NCBI RefSeq assembly: GCF_003932495.1
Contig: NZ_QZMT01000016.1
Coordinates: 1-41,974 of the forward strand
Length of the DNA: 41,974 nt
Direction of reading: 5' to 3'
DNA from: Guyparkeria sp. SCN-R1
GTDB taxonomy: Bacteria; Pseudomonadota; Gammaproteobacteria; Halothiobacillales; Halothiobacillaceae
The notes under the pieces were generated by a model. That model was not told the origin of the DNA, did not search any database, and was given only the letters and a program-made list of their open reading frames with translations. Shown one piece after another: positions 7,677 through 17,651 of the stretch (positions are counted from its first letter, which is position 1; each line of letters begins with the position of its first letter). Made by a program: the position numbers and the translations under genes.

Positions 7677-8621
7677 TTACTTGAGTGCCGGCCACTCGCC
7701 ATCGTTCAGCGCCTTGGCCGCGCGCTCGCGGTAGTAGTCGACATCGGCATTCTGGAATGGCTGGGTGTCATTGACGGTGATCACGCGGAACCAGCCGGTG
7801 TAGATGGCCAACAGCTGGTCGACACTGAACCCAGACACCTCGCGCGGATCGTCGCTCTGCTGCGCAAGCTCGCCGAGCTGCTTGTCGAGGATCTCGTGCA
7901 GGCGCACGATCACTGCCGCCAGTGGGTCATCGCGATGCTCGGGGGTGGTGCCGCCGAGCATGCGCGCGGCCGTCTCGACCGACTCGGGGTAGCCCTCAAG
8001 CTTGGCGGCGACGTCGTCGAGCATCGGTGCGGCCTTTTGCAGGGCTCGCGATGCCGGCACGGGGAATCCTCTGCCCTGGGTCGATTCGACCTGCATCTTG
8101 CCGATCTCCATCGCCGCCACCATGCGCGGCAGGCCCACCTCCTCGGCACGACGGATGGCCACGTCGAATCGATCCGGCGTCATGCCCATGCCGCTGCCGA
8201 GGTACTTGAGATAGGCGATACTCAGGTTCTCGCGCTTGAGATAGAGCTGGCTGCCACGCCGATAGGTCATCACCTCATCGGTCAGCAGGCGCTGCTCGAC
8301 CACCAGGTCATCCGGGTCGTCGGAAACGATTTCCGCACCGGAAAGCGCTGTGCCACCCGAGGGATGGCAGGTGCCGCTCAGCGTCTTGCCCTTGCCCGTC
8401 TGGACCTTGTTGATCCGGAGGGTCAAGGTGCCATCGTCATGCACCTGCTCGACGAAACCCTCGGCGTAACCGTCCAGTTCAGGATTGGGTTCGAACATGG
8501 GCACGAAGACCTTTTCGCCCACCTCGAAACTTGCGGCGGACGCTAGGCCGGCGGAGAGCAGCAGTGTCGCGCCAACGGTGACGCCGGCCACACGGGCCAT
8601 ATGACGGCTGATCGGTTTCAT
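7677..8621 (-). CDS. Periplasmic protein of unknown function
   Basis: I do not recognise this family. The start at 8621 gives 314 residues with a clear signal peptide, MKPISRHMARVAGVTVGATLLLSAGLASA followed by ASFEVG. The first ~45 residues of the mature part (VGEKVFVPMFEPNPELDGYAEGFVEQVHDDGTLTLRINKV) read like a small beta-rich domain. The rest is mostly helical and charged, with a single Cys in SGTCHPSGG. The frame continues upstream to 8756, but the signal peptide fixes the start. It lies alone, convergent with the DUF1244 gene and divergent from the methyltransferase-like gene. Confidence 0.8.
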   Translation of the reverse strand: MKPISRHMARVAGVTVGATLLLSAGLASAASFEVGEKVFVPMFEPNPELDGYAEGFVEQVHDDGTLTLRINKVQTGKGKTLSGTCHPSGGTALSGAEIVSDDPDDLVVEQRLLTDEVMTYRRGSQLYLKRENLSIAYLKYLGSGMGMTPDRFDVAIRRAEEVGLPRMVAAMEIGKMQVESTQGRGFPVPASRALQKAAPMLDDVAAKLEGYPESVETAARMLGGTTPEHRDDPLAAVIVRLHEILDKQLGELAQQSDDPREVSGFSVDQLLAIYTGWFRVITVNDTQPFQNADVDYYRERAAKALNDGEWPALK

Positions 8622-8813
8622 GACTCGTTCACGAACCCACTCACCGATAATGGCGGGCACGCCCATTCCAGTTGTCTGCCCCGCTGAAAGGGAGATCCAC
8701 ATTATCGTTACCTCGAAATACCTGTTTTCCAAGCGCGCAAGGCCGCGCCGGGTCACCGAGAGACCAGCGGCCTCTCGCCGAGTTCATCCCGCATCGAATC
8801 ACGGGGCCATCGC

Positions 8814-9572
8814 ATGAAGGCCAACGTGCTCGAACGGCTGAACGACGAACATGGCCCGCTCGAGGTGACCGAACAGGGCGGCGAAGTCGCGCTCCAGTTC
8901 GGCAACCACACCTCCCAATCGGCCTGGCGACCGGAGCAGCCGGAGCAACTCTGCTTCGCCTATTACCGGGCCATGATGTTGCCCTTGGCGCTGCACCCGC
9001 ACCCCGCCCGCATCGGGCTGCTGGGGTTCGGTGGCGGCGTCCTGGCGAAGTTTCTTCTCGAACATATCGAGTCTAGCATCCACGCTGTCGATCTGCGCCC
9101 CGCCCTTGGCCCGATTGCCGCGCGTCACTTCGGACTGGACCTTGAGCACCCCCGGCTGGACCTGCAGTTCGCAGACGTCAGTTCACCGGACTGGGAGCCG
9201 CCGGCACCACTGGATGTCGTGCTGATCGACCTGTTCGACCAGGACGGCATGATCCGCCTGCCGAATGAAACGGTCGCGCGGCTCGCCGAGGCGGTGGCCC
9301 CCGGTGGCATGATCTGCCTCAACCTGTGGCGTAACCACATGCCGGCAGTGGTCGAGGCCCACCGGCAACTCTCGGCGCACTTCCACCCGGACGCGCTGGT
9401 CGCCCACGTGCCCGACCGCCTGAACACCGTGATGACCTACCGGCGGGAGGCCTGGCGCCCTGAGGATCTGGAGAACGGCTTGCGACGACTCACCCGGGAA
9501 AGCGCGCCACTGCGACGCGCTCAGGGGCAGGCATGGCAATGGCTGCAACCGCTCCGGGGTCAGCGTCGGTAG
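8814..9572 (+). CDS. Spermidine synthase-like / class I SAM-fold protein
   Basis: A 252-residue protein with the Rossmann core of spermidine synthases and class I methyltransferases. The nucleotide loop is IGLLGFGGGVLAKFLL (~64-79), the acidic residue after strand 2 is in IHAVDLRP, and the strand-4 region is LDVVLIDLFDQDGM. The polyamine-binding N-terminal beta domain of true SpeE is reduced and no SpeD is nearby, so polyamine synthesis is doubtful. Orphan proteins of this kind are often annotated simply as spermidine synthase-like. Donor and acceptor are unknown. It stands alone before a terminator hairpin. Confidence 0.75.
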   Translation: MKANVLERLNDEHGPLEVTEQGGEVALQFGNHTSQSAWRPEQPEQLCFAYYRAMMLPLALHPHPARIGLLGFGGGVLAKFLLEHIESSIHAVDLRPALGPIAARHFGLDLEHPRLDLQFADVSSPDWEPPAPLDVVLIDLFDQDGMIRLPNETVARLAEAVAPGGMICLNLWRNHMPAVVEAHRQLSAHFHPDALVAHVPDRLNTVMTYRREAWRPEDLENGLRRLTRESAPLRRAQGQAWQWLQPLRGQRR

Positions 9573-9634
9573 CCGAGGAGGAACGCGCCGGGCAAGGATC
9601 GCCCGGGCAACAATAGCGCGGGGCGCAGACGAAG

Positions 9635-9662
9635 AAAGGCCCGCCATGGAAGGCGGGCCTTT
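9635..9662. terminator. Terminator hairpin between the SpeE-like gene and the tRNA operon
   Basis: An 11-bp stem AAAGGCCCGCC / GGCGGGCCTTT with a 6-nt loop. Short T-runs lie on both sides, so it can end the + strand gene at 8814 and the - strand tRNA operon. Confidence 0.7.
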
Positions 9663-9669
9663 CGGGATG

Positions 9670-9746
9670 TGGCGCAGCGGACGGGACTCGAACCCGCGAC
9701 CCCCGGCGTGACAGGCCGGTATTCTAACCAACTGAACTACCGCTGC
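9670..9746 (-). tRNA. tRNA-Asp (GTC)
   Basis: A 77-nt cloverleaf on the minus strand, with the 3' CCA encoded at 9670-9672. The acceptor stem is GCAGCGG, the D-arm region is TAGTTCAGTTGGTTAGAA, the anticodon loop is CTGTCAC with anticodon GTC, and the T-arm has GGTTCGAGTCC. It is the last gene of the Gly-Val-Asp operon. Confidence 0.95.
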
Positions 9747-9758
9747 TTATAGAGATGA

Positions 9759-9834
9759 TGGTGGGTGGTGAGAGGCTCGAACTCCCGACCTAAGCCTTGT
9801 AAGGGCTCCGCTCTACCAACTGAGCTAACCACCC
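9759..9834 (-). tRNA. tRNA-Val (TAC)
   Basis: A 76-nt cloverleaf on the minus strand, CCA encoded. The 5' end is GGGTGGTTAGCTCAGTTGG and the anticodon loop CTTACAA gives anticodon TAC. It is the middle gene of the operon, 2 nt after tRNA-Gly and 12 nt before tRNA-Asp. Confidence 0.95.
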
Positions 9835-9836
9835 GA

Positions 9837-9912
9837 TGGAGCGGGAAACCGGATTCGAACCGGCGACCCCAACCTTGGCAAGGTTGTGCTCTACCAGCTG
9901 AGCTATTCCCGC
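9837..9912 (-). tRNA. tRNA-Gly (GCC)
   Basis: A 76-nt cloverleaf on the minus strand, CCA encoded. The 5' end is GCGGGAATAGCTCAGCTGG, the anticodon loop is TTGCCAA with anticodon GCC, and the T-arm has GGTTCGAATCC. It is the first gene of the operon. Confidence 0.95.
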
Positions 9913-9957
9913 ACATCTCTCGCGACCGATCGCTCGACCGCGTTTGCTAGAGCGCGC

Positions 9958-9985
9958 ATTATACAAACCCGGATTCGTGACGCAA
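9958..9985 (-). promoter_or_regulatory. Promoter of the tRNA-Gly-Val-Asp operon
   Basis: On the minus strand, -35 TTGCGT (9980-9985) and a perfect -10 TATAAT (9958-9963) are separated by 16 bp. The -10 is followed by a GC-only stretch GCGCGC, the discriminator typical of stringently controlled stable-RNA promoters. The start lies about 40 nt before tRNA-Gly. Confidence 0.8.
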
Positions 9986-10109
9986 CCCCTTGGGGACGCG
10001 GATGACGAAAAAATTTCAGCGCCCCACTCGCCGGACCAGCCATCTCATTGATCGCAGGCGACAAATCCGGCCCCAAAGACGCCACGCTTGCTGCGAAAAA
10101 CTGTTTACC

Positions 10110-11984
10110 TCACCCCGGCAGGCGCTCCCCACCGCTGGATGGCGCACCCACCCCTTCCCGGGCCGCAGGTCGATCGGCGTCGGCGGACGGCTGGTACAGG
10201 CCGATCAGGATCCAGCCCGGCCCCGGCCGCTGGCTGAGCTCGTCACTCAAGGGCCGCAGGTTGCCGTTGGGGGTGATGCCGAACAGCAACTCGCCGCGCC
10301 CCTCGTAATGAGCGAGGTACTCGCTGTAGCCAAAGCTCTCCGTCAGGCGGGTGCTGAACAACTCCGCACCGGCCTCGACCAGGCGAAACAGATGACCCAG
10401 CGACACATCCTCGCGGAACAGGCCGCGGGCGTTGAACTGGGTGGTGATGCGCTGGTTGTCCGAACCGGCCACCTCCTGCGGGGTCTGCAGCACGAACACG
10501 TTCGACTGGCCAAACTCGTGGCGATAGCGGACCGCGGCGAGGTTGTTGATCTCCGACTGCGCCGACATGGCGAACATCTGGCCGATGCCGACCAGGTCCA
10601 GCTTGCGGTCGGCCGCCTCGGAGACGGGATTGCCGTAATAGGTCTCCAGCCCGTCCATGCGCGCCTGGCGGATCTCGCTGTAGTTGCCGTCGGCCATCAC
10701 CACGCGAAAGCCATGCTTGTTCAGCACCTTAGCGATCTCACGCGTGACGCGATTGGCGCCGACGATCAGCACGCCGTGATCCTCTGGCAGGGCGATGTCC
10801 AGGGCCCTGGCCAGCGGCCGGGCGGTCAGCGAGGCCAGCACCACGGTGCCGACAATGATGATGAAGGTCAGCGGCACGATCACCTCGGCGCCTTCAAGCC
10901 CCTGCTCGACCAGCTTGAGCGCGAACAGGCCCGAGACGGCTGCTGCGACGATACCCCGTGGCCCGATCCAGGCAATCATGGTCTTCTCGCGCCAGTTCAG
11001 TCCGCTGCCGATCGCCGACAGCCAGACCTTCAACGGCTGGGCGACAAACACGATCGCCGCAAGCACCAGCAACGCCCCGAAGCCCACCTGACTCAGGGTG
11101 GCCGGATCGATGCGGGCAGCAAGCAAAATAAACAGCCCGGAGATGAACAGGATGCTCAGGGTTTCCTTGAAATGCAGGATGTCGTCAAGCGGCACGCCAC
11201 GCATGTTGGCCAGCCAAATACCCATCACGGTCACCGCCAGCAACCCGGACTCCTCGGCCAATACGTTGGATGCGGTGAAGACGGCCAGCACCGCGGCCAG
11301 CACGGTCACGTTGATCAGGTAATCCGGCAGGGCATGGCGCACCAGCAACTGGCCGAGCAGCCAGCCACCCGCGACACCCAGCACGGTGCCAAGGCCGACC
11401 AGCTCGAGGAACGGCAGCACCACCCCCTCGAGCCCCGCCGCCCCGGTCTGCGACTGGGTGACGATGAACTCGTAGACCAGCACGGCGAGCAGGGCGCCGA
11501 TCGGGTCGATGATGATCGCTTCCCAACGCAGGATCTTGCTTACCCGCGGGCTGGGGCGAACGATGCGCAGCAGGGGCGCGATCACCGTTGGCCCCGTCAC
11601 CACCACCAGCGCCCCGAACAGGAACGCGATCGGCCAGTCCAGGCCAACAAACCAGTGTGCCGCGGTGGCCGCCACCCCCCAGGAGATCACCGCCCCCAGG
11701 GAGACCATGCGGACAATGGTCGACGAGACCCCCTGTATCTCCCGAAAGCGCAGAGTCAGGCTGCCCTCGAACAGGATCACGCCGACGGCCAACGAGACGA
11801 TCGGGAAGAGCAGGTCGCCGAACAGCTCGTCGGGGTTGAGCAGGCCGAAGATCGGGCCCAGCGCGATGCCGATCAGCAACAGGAACAGAATCGCCGGCAC
11901 TTTCACCCGCCAGGCGAGCCACTGCGCGGCAATGCCCAGCACCACGATGGCGGTCAGGGAAAGAAGAATCGAGTCGTGCATCAA
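10110..11984 (-). CDS. CPA1-type Na+/H+ antiporter with RCK/TrkA-N domain
   Basis: An inner-membrane cation:proton antiporter for sodium/potassium and pH homeostasis. The product is 624 residues. The N-terminal ~400 form a 12-13-helix exchanger with the CPA1 signature RWEAIIIDPIGALLAVLVYE and the conserved VVTGPTVIAPLL. From about residue 400 (DHGVLIVGANRVTREIAKVL) a Rossmann RCK_N domain is present, followed by a TrkA-C-like part, which suggests nucleotide-gated regulation. ATG codons at 11984 and 11981 are equally possible. The second MITE-like element begins 12 bp upstream, so the promoter must lie inside or beyond it. Confidence 0.9.
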   Translation of the reverse strand: MMHDSILLSLTAIVVLGIAAQWLAWRVKVPAILFLLLIGIALGPIFGLLNPDELFGDLLFPIVSLAVGVILFEGSLTLRFREIQGVSSTIVRMVSLGAVISWGVAATAAHWFVGLDWPIAFLFGALVVVTGPTVIAPLLRIVRPSPRVSKILRWEAIIIDPIGALLAVLVYEFIVTQSQTGAAGLEGVVLPFLELVGLGTVLGVAGGWLLGQLLVRHALPDYLINVTVLAAVLAVFTASNVLAEESGLLAVTVMGIWLANMRGVPLDDILHFKETLSILFISGLFILLAARIDPATLSQVGFGALLVLAAIVFVAQPLKVWLSAIGSGLNWREKTMIAWIGPRGIVAAAVSGLFALKLVEQGLEGAEVIVPLTFIIIVGTVVLASLTARPLARALDIALPEDHGVLIVGANRVTREIAKVLNKHGFRVVMADGNYSEIRQARMDGLETYYGNPVSEAADRKLDLVGIGQMFAMSAQSEINNLAAVRYRHEFGQSNVFVLQTPQEVAGSDNQRITTQFNARGLFREDVSLGHLFRLVEAGAELFSTRLTESFGYSEYLAHYEGRGELLFGITPNGNLRPLSDELSQRPGPGWILIGLYQPSADADRPAAREGVGAPSSGGERLPG

Positions 11985-11996
11985 GAGGCTCGCTTG

Positions 11997-12261
11997 GGAA
12001 GGTCTGCACGAATCCCCAATGCCTCTGGCTTGCCGGCTTGTTCGCCATCAAGGCGCCGATCCGAAGGCGGGCTCATTGCCCGGCGAGGATCGGCAACACC
12101 GAGGGCGGACAAGCCGGCAAGCCCCGCAGGGCGGACCGCCAGGCGCCCATCTGCTGCGTTGCAGCGCTTGCCAATGACGATGGCCATTGATCTGCGCACG
12201 GCGCCTTGCATCTGGACGCCTGGCGACCCGCAGAGGCGTTGGGGATTCGTGCAGACCTTCC
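11997..12261 (+). mobile_element. 265-bp MITE-like structured element, copy B
   Basis: A 31-bp terminal inverted repeat with one mismatch (11997-12027 and 12231-12261) encloses a perfect 14-bp inverted repeat (12027-12040 with 12110-12123) and a 9-bp one (12137-12145 with 12217-12225). The outer 19 bp GGAAGGTCTGCACGAATCC match copy A, while the inner terminal-repeat bases differ from A yet pair within B. Shared internal blocks are GCAACACCGAG (12093-12103), AAGCCCCGCAGGGCG (12119-12133) and GCGCCTTGCATCTG (12201-12214). No coding potential is evident. It lies immediately upstream of the antiporter gene. Confidence 0.8.
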
Positions 12262-12399
12262 GTGGAAATCAGCCGGCATGATAGACGTTATTCGTCCCCT
12301 CGGGCGAATCCCCGTCGCGGGGTCGGGGGAAGCCGCAGGGCGACCGGGGCCAACGTCCCGCCGACACCCACGCGACCAGCGACGCGGTGCGCAGCACGC

Positions 12400-12423
12400 A
12401 AAAAACCCGGGAGGCCCCGGGTT
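12400..12423 (-). terminator. Rho-independent terminator of the DsrE-like gene
   Basis: An 8-bp stem AACCCGGG / CCCGGGTT with a short loop is followed, on the minus strand, by a run of six T (12405-12400). In 12262-12399, on the other side, I see nothing else. Confidence 0.75.
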
Positions 12424-12482
12424 GCGATGACGATCGTTGGCCGGTGACGCCCCGCCCGGGGGCGCCTGGCCAGGCGGACGGC

Positions 12483-12929
12483 TTACGGATGAATGTACGC
12501 CCAGCCTTCCATCTGGCGATCGGCGACGTGGGCCACGCCGGACGGGACGACGTCGGATTCCTTGGTGTCGTAAAGGTCGTCCTTCACGTCCAGGTTCTTG
12601 CCGCGCAGGGTGTTGGCACAGACCTTGATCTCGACATCATGCGCCTTGACGTTGTCGATGGCGGCCTGCAGTTGCGGGTCGTTGCGCGCCTCGGTCAGCA
12701 TGGCAATGCCACCGCCATGGACGGCGATCTCGATCTGGGTTTCCGGGCCGGACGGCGAGTTGATGTGGTTCGTGACGTTACGCAGGGCAGCCTTAATGGT
12801 GTTCATGTCCGACTTGTTGACATGATAGACGACCTGCTTGGTCTTCTCGGTCTCGGCCAGGGCGGCGTTGGACTGCAACGCCAGCGGCGCGGCGATGATC
12901 AGGGCAAGGGTGGCGATCAGCTTTTTCAT
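12483..12929 (-). CDS. Periplasmic DsrE-family protein
   Basis: A 148-residue exported protein of the DsrE/DsrF-like fold, a family that includes sulfur-relay proteins. The start at 12929 is set by AGGAGA upstream and by the signal peptide MKKLIATLALIIAAPLALQSNAALAE. The mature part shows the fold's alternating strands and helices: KQVVYHVNKSDMNTIKAALRNVTNHI, IEIAVHGGGIAML, and VEIKVCANTLRGKNL with one conserved Cys. A role in periplasmic sulfur handling is plausible in a sulfur oxidiser but is inference. Two dyads upstream suggest tight regulation. Confidence 0.83.
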   Translation of the reverse strand: MKKLIATLALIIAAPLALQSNAALAETEKTKQVVYHVNKSDMNTIKAALRNVTNHINSPSGPETQIEIAVHGGGIAMLTEARNDPQLQAAIDNVKAHDVEIKVCANTLRGKNLDVKDDLYDTKESDVVPSGVAHVADRQMEGWAYIHP

Positions 12930-12996
12930 GGCTTTCTTCTCCTTCAGTATCAAAACCAGTGAGAGCACCCTACGCCGCCAATACCCAAGCGTGGAA

Positions 12997-13016
12997 GTCG
13001 AATATTTTTATTCAAC
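12997..13016. promoter_or_regulatory. Imperfect dyad GTCGAATATTTTTATTCAAC
   Basis: Arms GTCGAATA and TATTCAAC pair in 7 of 8 positions around a 4-nt centre. It lies about 70 bp upstream of the DsrE-like start in an AT-rich patch and shares the GAATATT core with the perfect palindrome at 13039-13058. It is likely an operator of the same regulator. Confidence 0.45.
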
Positions 13017-13038
13017 GAGCACATTCATAAATCAAAGC

Positions 13039-13058
13039 AGTTGCGAATATTCGCAACT
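13039..13058. promoter_or_regulatory. Perfect 20-bp palindrome AGTTGCGAATATTCGCAACT
   Basis: A gapless 20-bp perfect dyad about 110 bp upstream of the DsrE-like gene. No T-run follows and the sequence is AT-centred, so it looks like an operator for a dimeric regulator rather than a terminator. Sulfide/persulfide-responsive ArsR-type regulators use similar ATTC/GAAT dyads, but the assignment is inference. Confidence 0.55.
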
Positions 13059-13121
13059 CTTTTCTTAAGAGAACAGCCAGATACGGACAGCCACATCCAG
13101 GCCGCCCGCCCCGGAAACGAG

Positions 13122-13148
13122 AAAGGCCCGTCACGGGACGGGCCTTTT
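13122..13148 (-). terminator. Terminator of nadA
   Basis: A 10-bp stem AAAGGCCCGT / ACGGGCCTTT with loop CACGGG lies 26 bp after the nadA stop. It is near-symmetric, so it may also stop transcription from the other side. Confidence 0.7.
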
Positions 13149-13173
13149 CAGGACAGGAGGGGGGGATGACGAC

Positions 13174-14280
13174 TCAGGCGTCGTTGTTGCCTTGAGTGAC
13201 GATGCCCCGGCTGCGCGAGAAGTCGAGCATGCGCTGGATCGATTCGACCGCCTTGACCCGGATCGCGGGGTCGACCGTGATCTCGTGGTCTTGCGGGTGC
13301 TTGAGCGCGTCCCGCACGCTCACCAGGCCGTTCATGGCCATCCACGGGCAGTGCGCACAGGAGACGCAGGTCGCCGATCGCCCGCCGGTGGGTGCCTCGA
13401 TCAGCGTCTTACCCGGTGCGGCCTCGGCCATCTTGTGGAAGATGCCGCGGTCGGTGGCCACGATCAGGGTCTCGTTAGGCAGTTCGGTCGCCGCCTTGAT
13501 CAGCTGAGAGGTCGAACCGACCCGGTCGGCCATGTCGACCACCGCCTCGGGCGATTCCGGGTGGACCAGGATGGCGGCCTCCGGGTGCTTCGCCTTGAGC
13601 TCGGCCAACGCGTCGGCGCGGAACTCGTCGTGGACCACACAGGAGCCTTCCCACAACAGCATGTCCGCGCCGGTCTTGTCGCGGATATAGCGCCCCAGGT
13701 GCTTGTCCGGCGCCCAGAGGATCTTCTCGCCGCGCTCCTTGAGGTGCGTGACGATCTCCAGGGCGTTGGAGCTCGTGACCACCCAGTCGGCGCGCGCCTT
13801 CACCTCGGCCGAGGTGTTGGCGTAGACCACCACGGTGCGGTCGGGGTGGGCGTCGCAGAAGGCGGTGAACTCCTCGGGCGGACAGCCGAGGTCCAGCGAG
13901 CACTCGGCGTGCAGCTCGGGCATCAGCACACGCTTTTCCGGGCTGAGGATCTTGGCCGTCTCACCCATGAAGCGCACCCCGCAGACGACCAGCGTCTGCG
14001 CCTCGTGCTCGGCGCCGAAGGCCGCCATGTCGAGCGAGTCGGATACCCGCCCACCGGTCTCGTCGGCCAGGATCTGCAGGTCCTCGTCGACGTAGTAGTG
14101 AACCACCAGCACCGCATTCTGCTCGACCAGCAACTCCTTGATCTCGGCGCGCAGGGCCTCGCGTTCTTCGGCGGTCACCGGTGCGGCCGGCTTGGAGGCC
14201 AGCGCAATGCGGGCGATCTCGGGCTCGAGGGCGACGGGGATCTCGCGCGCGGCGCGATCGGATTGGGCATTCGCGGTCAT
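13174..14280 (-). CDS. nadA: Quinolinate synthase
   Basis: A [4Fe-4S] enzyme that condenses iminoaspartate with dihydroxyacetone phosphate to quinolinate in de novo NAD synthesis. The start at 14280 (MTANAQSD) follows GGGAGG and gives 368 residues, the normal length; the frame upstream is unrelated. Family motifs include [15 protein letters not shown], the Cys in [29 protein letters not shown]-like [14 protein letters not shown], and the cluster region [13 protein letters not shown]. No nadB or nadC is present in the window. It lies 121 bp after aspS on the same strand, so cotranscription is possible. Confidence 0.95.
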   Translation of the reverse strand: MTANAQSDRAAREIPVALEPEIARIALASKPAAPVTAEEREALRAEIKELLVEQNAVLVVHYYVDEDLQILADETGGRVSDSLDMAAFGAEHEAQTLVVCGVRFMGETAKILSPEKRVLMPELHAECSLDLGCPPEEFTAFCDAHPDRTVVVYANTSAEVKARADWVVTSSNALEIVTHLKERGEKILWAPDKHLGRYIRDKTGADMLLWEGSCVVHDEFRADALAELKAKHPEAAILVHPESPEAVVDMADRVGSTSQLIKAATELPNETLIVATDRGIFHKMAEAAPGKTLIEAPTGGRSATCVSCAHCPWMAMNGLVSVRDALKHPQDHEITVDPAIRVKAVESIQRMLDFSRSRGIVTQGNNDA

Positions 14281-14401
14281 ACGGCCTCCCGGGAAGGACG
14301 GCGCGCCGGGCAAGCCCGACGGCCAACGAACAAGGCATTGCTGCCACCCATAACTATAGACGGCAGCACCGATTGCAAGCGTAGGGGATCTACCCCCGGG
14401 G

Positions 14402-16207
<1,806 letters not shown>

Positions 16208-16278
16208 CAAATCCGTCGTGGTGAAAAGCCCGCTATGGTAGCGCCAGCGGCGGGATTTTTCGAGCGCTGCCGGCCGGC

Positions 16279-17013
16279 TCAATCCTTGTCGCGCGAATCC
16301 GTCCGGCCGAGGTACGGCTCAGGTGGCGCGGTATCGAGCACACGCCCATCGCCATCGCGACGCGGTGGAAGGACCACGCCCAGCGACACCACCATGCGAA
16401 AGCCCTCCTCGACGGTCATGTTCAGCTCGACCAGCTCCGAGCGCGGCACCATGATCACGAACCCCGAGGTGGGGTTGGGCGCGGTGGGCACGAACAGCGT
16501 CACCAAGTGTTCCTCGATGCGATCCTGCACCTCGCCGATCGGCTCGCCCGAGACGAACGCGATCGACCAGGCGTTGCGGCGCGGGTACTCGACCAGCACC
16601 ACCTCGCGAAACGAGCGCGAGTCCTGCGAGACAAAGGTCTCGATCACCTGCTTGACCGCCGAGTAGATGCTGCGCACCAGCGGAATGCGGTTGAGCAGCC
16701 GCTCCCAGGCATGGATCAGGCTGCGCCCGAGGATATTGGCCACCAGGGCCCCGGTCAGCAGCACGATCACCACGGCGAAGAACGCCCCCATGCCGGGCAG
16801 CTCGAAGCCGATCAGCGCCTCCGGCCGGTAGGCCGAGGGCAGGAGCACGATGCTCTTGTCCATGAAGGAAATCAGGGCGTTGACCACCCAGAAGGTCACC
16901 GCCAGCGGTGCCCAGACCAGGATGCCGGCAATCAGCCAGCGGCGCAGGGTGACAAAGCGCCCACCCTTGCCGGGCTTGTCCTCGTCGTCCGGCATCTGCG
17001 GCTGCTCGCTCAT
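16279..17013 (-). CDS. DUF502 family membrane protein
   Basis: A conserved inner-membrane protein of 244 residues with unknown function. Two transmembrane segments are visible ([21 protein letters not shown], ~22-42, and [21 protein letters not shown], ~75-95). The DUF502 hallmark [19 protein letters not shown] follows, then a soluble domain with [19 protein letters not shown] and [13 protein letters not shown]. The start at 17013 overlaps the upstream stop (ATGA). DUF502 genes often precede aspS in gammaproteobacteria, as here, without a known reason. Confidence 0.88.
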   Translation of the reverse strand: MSEQPQMPDDEDKPGKGGRFVTLRRWLIAGILVWAPLAVTFWVVNALISFMDKSIVLLPSAYRPEALIGFELPGMGAFFAVVIVLLTGALVANILGRSLIHAWERLLNRIPLVRSIYSAVKQVIETFVSQDSRSFREVVLVEYPRRNAWSIAFVSGEPIGEVQDRIEEHLVTLFVPTAPNPTSGFVIMVPRSELVELNMTVEEGFRMVVSLGVVLPPRRDGDGRVLDTAPPEPYLGRTDSRDKD

Positions 17014-17498
17014 GCGCCCCCCGCGGCCCCCGTCATGGGCAACAATGGCCGCATCCACGAGGCGATGGCCGCCAGTAACGCCAGCGCGGCAAGCAGCGTG
17101 AACCACTGGCGCAGTCGCTGGTACGACCAGCCGACCGGCAGGCTATCGAGCCAGTGGCGATCGATCTGCCAGGAAACCACCAGCAGCAGGAACAACAGCG
17201 AGAGCGACAGCACCGCCCAGGGCAGCATCGCCGCAACCCAGGCGGCCAGCACCAGCAGCGCGCCCCAGGCCAGGCGATGGCGCGCATCCCCGACCAGCAG
17301 GGCGCGCTCGGCAGGCGTGGTCGCCAGGACCACGCCCCAGTGGATCGCACCGAGAAAGCCGAGCATCACCGCGGCATAGGCGGACAGCGCATCGAGCGCA
17401 TGGGCCGACCAGGCCGGCGTGGTCATCCACGCCAGTGCCGCCAGGGCCCAGAACGGGATCAACAAGCCGAACGCGAGCAGGTAGGCGGTAGTGCGCAT
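17010..17498 (-). CDS. DUF3429 family membrane protein
   Basis: A 162-residue integral membrane protein with about five hydrophobic segments. The core SAYAAVMLGFLGAIHWGVVLA matches the DUF3429 signature, with conserved Gly-Ala-Ile-His-Trp. The last ten residues overlap nothing functional. Its TGA overlaps the ATG of the DUF502 gene, so the two are probably translated together. Function is unknown; the context suggests an envelope protein co-expressed with aspS. Confidence 0.82.
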   Translation of the reverse strand: MRTTAYLLAFGLLIPFWALAALAWMTTPAWSAHALDALSAYAAVMLGFLGAIHWGVVLATTPAERALLVGDARHRLAWGALLVLAAWVAAMLPWAVLSLSLLFLLLVVSWQIDRHWLDSLPVGWSYQRLRQWFTLLAALALLAAIASWMRPLLPMTGAAGGA

Positions 17499-17600
17499 TC
17501 CGATCTCCTTGGCCCCGGGGCCGTGACTTACGCCGGGCGGCGCAATGAACTTGTTGTCATTCTAGGCCAAGCACCCGCCGGAACAACCATCCAGAAACGA

Positions 17601-17627
17601 CATCGCCCGGGGGAGGCCCGGGCGATG
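17601..17627 (-). terminator. Hairpin downstream of the chemoreceptor gene region
   Basis: A 10-bp stem CATCGCCCGG / CCGGGCGATG with a 7-nt loop lies 25 bp beyond the chemoreceptor stop. Only a short T-run (TTT) follows on the minus strand, so termination strength is uncertain. Confidence 0.5.
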
Positions 17628-17651
17628 GCTGGCTAGCAGACGTGGCTCGGC

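Noticed and set aside
9990-12281. 763-residue plus-strand ORF opposite the antiporter
   Set aside because: It is the antisense of a clear CPA1 antiporter gene, is rich in His/Gln/Arg/Gly as expected for high-GC shadow frames, and has no domain.
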